Of a DNA stretch of 32,016 nt, positions 1 through 5,725 are shown one piece after another (position 1 is the first letter of the stretch; every line of letters starts with the position of its first letter). The stretch is taken from the NCBI GenBank assembly GCA_902784865.1, contig CACZWL010000025.1, forward strand, positions 1 to 32,016, written 5' to 3'. The stretch is from an uncultured Bacteroidota bacterium (GTDB lineage Bacteria; Bacteroidota; Bacteroidia; Bacteroidales; P3). The notes below the pieces were generated by a model. That model was given only the letters and a program-made list of their open reading frames with translations, did no database searches and was not told the DNA's origin. The translations under genes and the position numbers were made by a program.

Positions 1-571
1 TTTCATATCCGCCGTCAGGGAACACCTGCCCGATGCCGTGCAGATATTCGACCACTTCCACATCGTCAAACTGATGAACGAGAAGCTGGACAAAGTGCGG
101 CGCGACACCTACAACCAGGAGACAGACGAGAACAAACGCCGCCTCATAAAGGGCCAGCGGTGGCTGCTGCTGGCATACGGAGACAACCTCTCGCCCAAGG
201 CCGAGGAACGCCTGTTCAAGGCCCTGGGCATCAACCGCCCGCTGGCTACCGCCTACTACCTCAAGGAATCCCTGCGTCGTGTATGGTGGCAGGATGACAG
301 GCAGGATGCCGCAGCCATACTCGACGACTGGATTGAACAGGCCAGACAGTCAGGACTTAGACCGATTGAAAGCATCGCAGACACCCTCGCACGCCACCGT
401 GATGGCATACTTGCCTGGTACGACTACCGCATCTCAAACGGAAAACTCGAAGGTATCAACAACAAAATCAAAACCATGAAACGTCAAGCCTATGGCTACC
501 GAGACATGCCCTTTTTCAAACTCAAACTCCTATCCCTGCACGACTCCACCTATCCATTTAGCGGATGAACC
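1..571 (+). mobile_element. Right end of an ISL3-type insertion sequence, cut by the window edge
   Basis: The element consists of the transposase 3' part plus a few bases. The likely terminal sequence, read inward on the minus strand, is GGTTCATCCGCTAAATGG, ending near 571, three bases after the transposase stop codon. The DNA beyond (572-634) reads as the start of a minus-strand gene that runs into the element, so the boundary is placed where that reading frame meets the IS-like end. The other terminus and the target duplication lie outside the window, so the exact end is uncertain by a few bases. Confidence 0.7.
2..568 (+). CDS. ISL3 family transposase, C-terminal part
   Basis: DDE transposase that cuts and joins the ends of its own element. 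The reading frame is open from base 2, so the start lies upstream of the window and no start codon should be assigned. The segment begins with the motif FDHFHIVKLMNEKLD, typical of the ISL3 catalytic core just after the second aspartate. It ends with RISNGKLEGINNKIKTMKRQ followed by AYGYRDMPFFKLKLLSLH, the highly conserved ISL3 C-terminus. The glutamate in KLEGINN (codon 449-451) is the likely third catalytic acidic residue. The stop lies only three bases from the putative IS end, usual for compact elements. Family assignment is confident; whether the full element is intact cannot be judged. Confidence 0.9.
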   Translation, partial: FISAVREHLPDAVQIFDHFHIVKLMNEKLDKVRRDTYNQETDENKRRLIKGQRWLLLAYGDNLSPKAEERLFKALGINRPLATAYYLKESLRRVWWQDDRQDAAAILDDWIEQARQSGLRPIESIADTLARHRDGILAWYDYRISNGKLEGINNKIKTMKRQAYGYRDMPFFKLKLLSLHDSTYPFSG

Positions 572-634
572 ACCTTTTTTAGGCTCTATAGCCTCACTGA
601 TATCTTCATACCATTTTTTCTTGTTCTCTTCCAT
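572..634 (-). pseudogene. 5' fragment of a small gene cut by the ISL3 element
   Basis: An ATG at 634-632 on the minus strand opens MEENKKKWYEDISEAI followed by EPKK, after which the frame enters the insertion-sequence end and stops at once. It lies 43 bases downstream of the natural end of the broken dehydratase gene at 678 and on the same strand, so it was probably the next gene of the same polysaccharide operon. About 20 native residues are too few to name a family. There is no strong ribosome-binding site before the ATG, so the start is plausible, not proven. Confidence 0.5.
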
Positions 635-677
635 ATGATATTTCTGAATGATGTTAAACGTTAATTGGATCGTGAAA

Positions 678-1779
678 CTACTTCACGACATTCACCACCC
701 CTTTCAACTCATTCTGAATGTACTCCAGGCTGGCAATCTTCTCCTTGGTCTATTCGAGGTTGAGCCGGCGGGTATTGTCGGAGTTGAACTCCTCGATGGT
801 GGCTCGCTTGGTATCACCGTCCTTGAAGTACTTGTCGTAGTTGAGGTCTCGGTTATCGGCCGGAACTCGGTAGAAGTTTCCCATATCCTCGGCCTTAGCA
901 CATTCTTCCTTCGTAAGGAGGGTTTCGTACATCTTCTCGCCGTGGCGGATGCCGATGACGCGTATCTCAGGAGCCTCGCTGGTTGCAGGTTTCAAGTTGC
1001 AGGTTTCAGGTGTAATGACACTACGGTACTGGTGCTTGAAAAGCTCCACGACGGCTTCGACCTGGGTCTGGATGGTGCAGGCAGGAGCTTTCTGGACGAG
1101 GATGTCTCCGTTCTGCCTGCGTTCGTAAGCAAATAGTACCAGATCCACCGCCTCTTCTAGCGACATAATGAACCTTGTCATTTTCGGCTCGGTGAGGGTG
1201 ATGGGGTTGCCCTTGCGGATCTGGTCTATCCAAAGAGGAATAACACTGCCACGGGAGCACATCACATTGCCATATCGGGTGCAGCAGATCTTCGTCTGCC
1301 CGCTGTAGCGGCTCTTGGCCACCGCTATCTTCTCCTCGATGGCCTTGGTAATACCCATTGCGTTGATGGGATATGCCGCCTTGTCGGTAGAGAGGCAGAT
1401 GACGCATTTCACACCTGCATCGATGGCCGCATCCAGCACATTGTCCGTGCCGATGACATTGGTCTTCACGGCCTCCATCGGGAAGAACTCGCATGAAGGC
1501 ACCTGTTTGAGGGCGGCGGCGTGGAACACATAATCGACCCCCTGCATGGCATACTTGAGCGTACTCTTGTTGCGCACATCGCCAATGTAGAACTTGATTT
1601 TCCCGGCCACTTCCGGCATGCGCCTGGAAGTCGTGACGCATGTCGTCCTGCTTCTTCTCGTCGCGGGAGAAGATACGAATCTCCCCAATGTCCGTCCGCA
1701 GGAACCGGTTCAACACCGCATTCCCGAAACTCCCCATCCCGCCGGTTATCAATAATACCTTGTCTTTAAAAATGCTCAT
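678..1779 (-). pseudogene. UDP-N-acetylglucosamine 4,6-dehydratase-like SDR, broken by frameshift and nonsense codon
   Basis: Short-chain dehydrogenase of the Polysacc_synt_2 group (CapE/PseB/FlaA1-like). These enzymes make UDP-4-keto-6-deoxyhexoses for capsule or O-antigen. The start MSIFKDKVLLITGGMGSFGN carries the NAD(P) glycine motif, followed by SRDEKKQDDMRHDFQ. The frame then shifts at about 1614-1626, where CAGGCGCATGCCGG looks like CAGGCGCGCATGCCGG with one GC lost. The second frame continues with FYIGDVRNK, FHAAALKQVP and STDKAAYPINAMGITK, in which methionine stands where many relatives have the YxxxK tyrosine, and then IRHGEKMYETL. A TAG at 750-752 interrupts this frame, yet the following codons (TKEKIASLEYIQNELK, then GVVNVVK and TAG at 678) look like the genuine C-terminus. 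Restored length is about 367 residues. A 14-bp tandem repeat adds about 15 residues before the RHGEK motif. Loss of function seems likely unless the lesions are sequencing errors. Confidence 0.85.
982..1009. repeat. Two 14-bp direct repeats inside the dehydratase pseudogene
   Basis: GTTGCAGGTTTCAA is followed directly by GTTGCAGGTTTCAG. Read on the minus strand the repeat gives the peptide PETCNLKPATS, inserted just before the conserved RHGEK motif, where relatives have only a short loop. It belongs to the same motif family as the intergenic copies at 1832-1936. Confidence 0.8.
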
Positions 1780-2005
1780 ATATCTCGCTATTGTTTATTT
1801 CGGTTTTGTCACACAGAGCAGCAGAGCTGCTGGTTTCAAGTTTCAGAGTTAAGATTTCAAGCTTCGACTGGCTCAGCTACCGGTTGCAGGTCACGCAGAA
1901 AGCACAGAAAGGCCGGGGTTGAAGTTTCAAGTTAAGATGTAACCCCTATACCAATATACATACACGTATAAACGGACAAAACGCCTACACGCCGATAGGG
2001 TCGGA
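1780..2005. repeat. Intergenic stretch with degenerate GTTTCAAGTTTCAG-type repeats
   Basis: No reading frame of interest was seen. The stretch contains scattered copies of a 7-bp-based motif (GTTTCAAGTTTCAG at 1833-1846, ATTTCAAGCTTC at 1854-1865, GGTTGCAGGTCA at 1882-1893, AAGTTTCAAGTTAAG at 1922-1936). The same motif occurs in frame inside the neighbouring dehydratase pseudogene at 982-1009. No clear promoter of the Bacteroides type could be placed here. Confidence 0.5.
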
Positions 2006-2878
2006 TTAGAAGTTGACGATGTTGGTGTCGCCAATCCAGGAGGTGTTGACCGTAAAGGAGCCGGAAACACCGGCACTGTAGAGGGCACCATGGAGCTGCG
2101 TCACCTTGTTGCGCTGGAATGGGACATTGCTGACAACCTTGTGCGACACGGAGTTGCCTTCGCTGTCGAGGGCATCGAGGGTGACGTTCATCGTCTGCTG
2201 GTCGGTGGCAAGGAACAGATGGCTACGGAACTTGCTGATACCATCACTGGTGGTGGTGGGATTCTCAATCAGGTAGGTACAGCCAGTATTGGTGCTGGAG
2301 AGACCCGTGATTGGGTTGATGCCGCTGCCACCTGCAGCATAGGTAATTCGCACACTCTTGACGGCTTCAGGGACAGGGTCGGTGGTAAAAACCTCTAGAC
2401 GCGGCACAACACGTCCGAGGGGGGCGCTGATATCCACCGAGTTGGCCGTGTTGGATATGGTCACAGTCTGCGAGCCGACGAAGGTCTCGCGGACTTTGTC
2501 GGGCGTGAAGACCCACTCGGTCATACTGTTGCAGGTGGCGGGCAGCTCGTTGGCATAGCCCAGGACTTCCATCGTATAGTTGCCGATGGGGAGCATGAGA
2601 CTGAAGGAGCCGAAGGTCTCATAAGTTGTGGTGCCAGCACGCAGTTGCGTCGTGCTGTAGATTTGGTCGCCGTTCTCGTCGAAAAAGGCGAGAGTTATGG
2701 CCTTGACGTTTGTATAGGTGGCCACGGTCGAGGCATCCTTCGACGAGAATTCGCCTTGCGAGATGGCGAAATCGTCGACATTGACGTTTACGGGAACGAG
2801 GACATTGCTGTGTTCCTTGCTGCAGGCGCTGGTAAGCAGGACTGCAGCGACGAGGGTAAGTACTGTTGTTTTTCTCAT
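2006..2878 (-). CDS. Fimbrillin/Mfa2-like surface lipoprotein
   Basis: Predicted 290-residue lipoprotein. The ATG at 2878 gives MRKTTVLTLVAAVLLTSACS, a signal peptide with a lipobox ending at Cys19. A longer reading would need GTG at 2899 and puts seven polar residues before the signal, so the ATG is preferred. SKEH after the cysteine is compatible with the acidic/lysine surface-export signal of Bacteroidota. The mature part is rich in beta-strand-like Thr/Ser/Val segments. Near the end, NVPFQRNKVTQLHGALYS followed by TVNTSWIGD resembles the C-terminal strands of fimbrillin-associated (FimB/Mfa2 or DUF6562-like) proteins, so a role in fimbriae or surface adhesion is inferred. It lies between two nucleotide-sugar enzyme genes without being obviously part of sugar metabolism. 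The exact family is uncertain. Confidence 0.7.
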   Translation of the reverse strand: MRKTTVLTLVAAVLLTSACSKEHSNVLVPVNVNVDDFAISQGEFSSKDASTVATYTNVKAITLAFFDENGDQIYSTTQLRAGTTTYETFGSFSLMLPIGNYTMEVLGYANELPATCNSMTEWVFTPDKVRETFVGSQTVTISNTANSVDISAPLGRVVPRLEVFTTDPVPEAVKSVRITYAAGGSGINPITGLSSTNTGCTYLIENPTTTSDGISKFRSHLFLATDQQTMNVTLDALDSEGNSVSHKVVSNVPFQRNKVTQLHGALYSAGVSGSFTVNTSWIGDTNIVNF

Positions 2879-2938
2879 ATTTGTTTTTTTAGAAGTCACC
2901 CTAACATAAGGAATGCGTTCGCCTCCTTGCAGATAAAG

Positions 2939-4072
2939 CTACCCGTAGTATTCCTTGTACCACTCGGCGAAATGGCGGAGGCCTTCGCGAAGGGTTATCT
3001 TGGGAGTGAAGCCGAAATCACGCTCCAATGCGGCAGCGTCTGCATAGGTTGCGGGAACGTCTCCGGGCTGCATAGGCACCAGCTGCTTATGGGCCTCGAA
3101 GTCGTAATCCTGTGGCAGGACTTTGGCGCGCACCAACTCTTCCTGCAAGATCCGCACAAAGTCTAACAGGTTCTCCGGCTGGCCTCCGCCGATGTTATAC
3201 ACTTTGTAGGGTGGGACTGGAAGGCCGTCGTCGCCCGTCATACGCTCGGGAGCTTTGCCCATTACCCTTACTATTCCTTCTACGATGTCGTCGACATAGG
3301 TGAAGTCGCGGCGGCAGTTGCCATAGTTGTAAATCTGGATTGTATCGTCTTTCAATAACTTGTTAGTGAAGCCGAAGTAGGCCATGTCCGGCCTGCCCGC
3401 AGGGCCGTAGACTGTGAAGAAGCGCAGGCCCGTAGTGGGAATATCGTAGAGCTTGCTGTAGCAATGCGCAAAGAGTTCGTTGCTCTTCTTGGTGGCGGCA
3501 TAGAGGCTTATCGGGTGGTCGACATTATCGTCGGTGCTAAAAGGGACTTTCTTGTTGCCGCCATAGACACTGGAACTGGAGGCATATATTAGGTGCTGCA
3601 CGCCAGCATAGTGGGTAGTGGATGGGGGGCAGTGGGCAGACTTCTCTGCGGCATTACTGGCTGCTTGCAATGTAGCTAATTCTTTAGCGTGCCGAGAGGC
3701 TTCGAGGATATTGTAGAAGCCGATGATGTTGCTCTGGATGTAGGCATCGGGGTTCTCTATACTGTAGCGCACTCCGGCCTGGGCGGCGAGGTTGACGACG
3801 ATATCAAAACGATGCTCGGCAAAGAGTCGGTCGACAAGGGGTTTGTCGGCAAGGTCGCCCTTTATAAAGTTGAACGTTGAGGGCTGGTCGTTGAGCGCTC
3901 TTTTTTCAATCTGCTGTAGACGGTACTCCTTCAGGGAGGGGTCATAATAGGAATTCATATTGTCGAGCCCGACTATAGAGACAGGCTCCCCTTGGAAGCC
4001 CTCCTCCAAGAGTCTTAATACCAAGTTGGCGCCGATGAAACCGGCGGAGCCAGTGACAAGAATGCTTTTCAT
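2939..4072 (-). CDS. NAD-dependent UDP-glucuronate 4-epimerase-like SDR
   Basis: Extended short-chain dehydrogenase that probably converts UDP-glucuronate to UDP-galacturonate, a capsule or LPS precursor, in the cytoplasm. Starting from ATG 4072 (377 residues) the Rossmann motif TGSAGFIG lies at residues 8-15. NLAAQAGVRYSIENP (94-108), YASSSSVYGG (163-172) and YAATKKSNEL (191-200, catalytic Tyr191 and Lys195) follow, and then RFFTVYGPAGRPDMAY and FTYVDDIVEGI, all typical of the glucuronate epimerase branch. The reading frame can be opened six codons earlier with TTG, but the ATG places the glycine motif at its usual distance. Residues about 129-157 form an extra segment (see the repeat entry) absent from the usual form of the family, on an exposed stretch between two core strands. 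Specificity is inferred from motif spacing; a closely related sugar epimerase is possible. Confidence 0.85.
   Translation of the reverse strand: MKSILVTGSAGFIGANLVLRLLEEGFQGEPVSIVGLDNMNSYYDPSLKEYRLQQIEKRALNDQPSTFNFIKGDLADKPLVDRLFAEHRFDIVVNLAAQAGVRYSIENPDAYIQSNIIGFYNILEASRHAKELATLQAASNAAEKSAHCPPSTTHYAGVQHLIYASSSSVYGGNKKVPFSTDDNVDHPISLYAATKKSNELFAHCYSKLYDIPTTGLRFFTVYGPAGRPDMAYFGFTNKLLKDDTIQIYNYGNCRRDFTYVDDIVEGIVRVMGKAPERMTGDDGLPVPPYKVYNIGGGQPENLLDFVRILQEELVRAKVLPQDYDFEAHKQLVPMQPGDVPATYADAAALERDFGFTPKITLREGLRHFAEWYKEYYG
3601..3690. repeat. Repeat-like in-frame insertion in the epimerase gene
   Basis: The minus-strand reading AKELATLQAASNAAEKSA and HCPPSTTHYAGV interrupts the usual junction NILEAxRH-VxHLIYASSSSVYG. 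The DNA at 3611-3638 is G-rich (GTGGGTAGTGGATGG, then GCAGTGGGCAG). A related GAGTGGGTAGTGGGCG stretch lies in the spacer upstream of the gene at 4176-4191. The similarity suggests that repeat DNA has expanded the coding sequence without breaking the frame. Confidence 0.55.
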
Positions 4073-4197
4073 GTTTTCTAGGAATATCAAGATTGCGTGC
4101 GACTGATTTTATTCTCCTAGCCTTGTGGGCAGAAATCCATCAAATCTGATTTTTGATTTCTGACATCTGAGTTGGGAGTGGGTAGTGGGCGCATATC

Positions 4198-4297
4198 GTT
4201 TCTGTATCCTTTGTATAGTGTTTCTATACTCTTTGTATACTCGTTAGTATACTGTTTCTATACTCATTGTATACTGTGCGGATAGTGTGGAGATAGG
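4198..4297. repeat. 11-bp-periodic TATACT array
   Basis: Nine consecutive units, eight of 11 bases and one of 12. The core units are GTTTCTATACT and CTTTGTATACT, seen as a 22-bp pair three times (4198-4219, 4220-4241, 4254-4275). A 12-base unit (CGTTAGTATACT) sits between the second and third pairs. Two degenerate units (GTGCGGATAGT, GTGGAGATAGG) follow at 4276-4297. Most units end in TATACT or ATAGT. Confidence 0.8.
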
Positions 4298-4602
4298 TGG
4301 GAGTGAAGAATGAAGAATAACTTTTGATTTTTGAGTTTTATTCCTACGGGCTCCCGCTTCGCGAAATCTGTCAATCTTGTTAAATCTATTTCTTTCGAAT
4401 TCAGGGTATTTATCCTGTTCGCTGCGCTCTCGAAATCTGGGAATCTCGTAATTTTTATTTCTTAACTCAAAAGCCTAGTCTCTTTACTTTCTTCCATGGC
4501 GAAGGCCTGCCTTCGGGTCGTCTTTTTCGGGTTTTTAACATGCTTTTCATCTCATGTGTCTCGCCCTAAAAGTACGCCAGAAAGCCTATCGGTTTTTGAA
4601 GT

Positions 4603-4640
4603 GCAAAAGTACGACTATTTTCTAAAACCAAAAAATAATT
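4603..4640 (-). promoter_or_regulatory. Bacteroides-type promoter facing the epimerase gene
   Basis: On the minus strand the segment reads TTTTTTGG, about 17 bases, then TACTTTTGCAC (around 4602-4612), matching the TTTG/TAnnTTTG arrangement. The nearest gene in that direction is the epimerase at 4072, which would give an unusually long leader. The downstream hairpin at 4500-4515 lies within that leader. Confidence 0.5.
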
Positions 4641-4666
4641 TTTGCAACTTTATTTCTGTCAGTTTT

Positions 4667-5333
4667 TTATAAGTACATCAATGTATTAGTAGTCTGTTGT
4701 TTATATTGAAGAAAGCATTCTCTGCCACGTCGCCGCAGCAGGGGCAGAATCGTCTTCTTTACCAGCTCTTTTATCCCCATACGCTCTTTTTTTCTCTCTG
4801 TGGAGGCGCTGTCCCTCATGGACTTTTCGAGCTGCGACACTCCGTGCAGTAGAGCCCTGTCAATCATGTGGGCGTAAATCTCTGTGGTCCTTATGGTTGT
4901 ATGTCCACCGAGCCGACTCACGACATGTATCGCCGTTCCAGCAATATGTCTTTGACAGCCTCGCCAAGTCGTCATGTGTCAGGTGTACGCGGCTGGCACC
5001 TTTTGCGCTCGGTATCAGTGACTTGATGGGCGGCATGGGGTTGGCCGGAATGAGATGTGCCGCGACGGCGCGTTCAAGGATGGCATGCATCTTCTGCAGA
5101 TAGGTTCTCACGCTGCTCGGCGCCACCCGTTCCATTAAGAAGCCGGAAAAGGAGATGCAGAACTCCTCGGTGATGTCTGCCATACTGGGAACTTCTCCAT
5201 GGAACGCGTTGATATGGTGTAGCATAGCGTGGTTGACGCCCTGTGTGTTTGCCCGATGCTGGGCTTCGTGCAGGGTCACCAGTTCGGAGAAACTCTTCTG
5301 TGCGGAAACGGTCTTTACAAGCCTTGTGTTCAT
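4667..5333 (-). pseudogene. Tyrosine recombinase (integrase) remnant with internal deletion
   Basis: The minus strand opens at ATG 5333 with a typical N-terminal part of a Bacteroidota phage-type integrase. The core-binding region includes the segments SMADITEEFCISFSGFLM and VAPSSVRTYLQKMHAILERA, and it ends in RVHLTHDDLARL. That segment normally precedes the catalytic domain of about 170 residues. Instead, within some 20 codons a second frame (covering about 4667-4975) takes up the very end of the catalytic domain: AIHVVSRLGGHTTIRTTEIYAHM, cut here as GGHTTIRTTEIYAHM, with the H-x-Y signature. The Arg and Lys catalytic motifs between them are missing, so a deletion of roughly 130 residues with a frame change has killed the gene. 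It marks a former mobile or integrated element. It could also have been an invertase controlling surface loci, but this cannot be decided. Confidence 0.8.
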
Positions 5334-5513
5334 ATTGTTTGTGTTATGTTGATGAATAAGAATAATTGAAATATATAATTAACATATGAACGGGCATTTT
5401 TGTTCTTTTGCGGTTTTTGCACTTCAAAAGCACGGCTTTTGTGTAAGTTTCTTGTTTTCTTTTGTTTATGCTCTCTGGTGGTTGTTTTAGGAGGAGGGGG
5501 TGGGCTGAGGTAC

Positions 5514-5590
5514 TCTGGTAGGTGTCTGGTAGGTGTCTTGTTCGACTCTTGTTCGACTCTTGCTCGACTCTGGCACGGTTTGGACAGGTT
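5514..5590 (+). repeat. 11-bp ladder repeat, copy A
   Basis: Seven consecutive 11-base units: TCTGGTAGGTG twice, TCTTGTTCGAC twice, TCTTGCTCGAC, TCTGGCACGGT, TTGGACAGGTT. Copies B, C and D lie at 10975-11040, 16619-16662 and 30629-30683 in the same orientation. Confidence 0.85.
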
Positions 5591-5693
5591 GGAATGTTAA
5601 AAATCTATAACAGGTGGTTGGGCATAAACGTAAAACACTGAGAACAAGCAACATGAATAGAAAAGCAGTTTTTTTGTAGGTGGGAGTATAATA

Positions 5694-5713
5694 AAACGCG
5701 CGGGGGCGCGTTT
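5694..5713 (+). promoter_or_regulatory. GC hairpin in the tamB leader
   Basis: AAACGCG and CGCGTTT form a perfect 7-bp stem around a loop of one C and five G. The stem ends 12 bases before the proposed TTG start and a few bases before the GGGGAG ribosome-binding site, so it could affect translation. It is not followed by a T-run and is therefore unlikely to be a terminator. Confidence 0.5.
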
Positions 5714-5725
5714 ATATGGGGAGTT

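Larger units (their letters stand above)
4073..4666. other. AT-rich spacer of about 590 bp without a gene
   Basis: No convincing reading frame was seen. It holds a GTGGGTAGTGGGCG stretch (4178-4191), an 11-bp-periodic array (4198-4297), two similar segments starting CGAAATCTG (4364-4390 and 4432-4455), a short hairpin CGAAGGC-CT-GCCTTCG (4500-4515) and, at its far end, a promoter facing the epimerase gene. The minus-strand transcript from that promoter would carry a leader of more than 500 bases. The base composition is clearly lower in GC than the surrounding genes. Confidence 0.6.
5334..5725. other. Spacer between the integrase remnant and tamB
   Basis: No gene was seen. The first part is AT-rich. 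At 5514-5590 there is a ladder of 11-bp units (separate entry) and at 5694-5713 a perfect hairpin just before the tamB start. A Bacteroides-type promoter for tamB could not be located with confidence; TATAAT at 5688-5693 is present but is not the motif used elsewhere in this window. Confidence 0.5.

Noticed and set aside
4500-4515. Terminator at the CGAAGGC-CT-GCCTTCG hairpin
   Set aside because: The loop is only two bases, the T-run is weak and several bases away, and no plus-strand gene ends here.
4593-5436. Inverted TTTTGCACTTCAAAA-like sequences flanking the integrase remnant as possible element ends
   Set aside because: The match is short and its core is a -7 promoter motif (TTTGCAC), which also occurs at 27831-27837, so a chance or promoter origin is more likely.
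5514-5590. CRISPR array
   Set aside because: Units follow each other without unique spacers and the period is only 11 bases; no cas gene is present.
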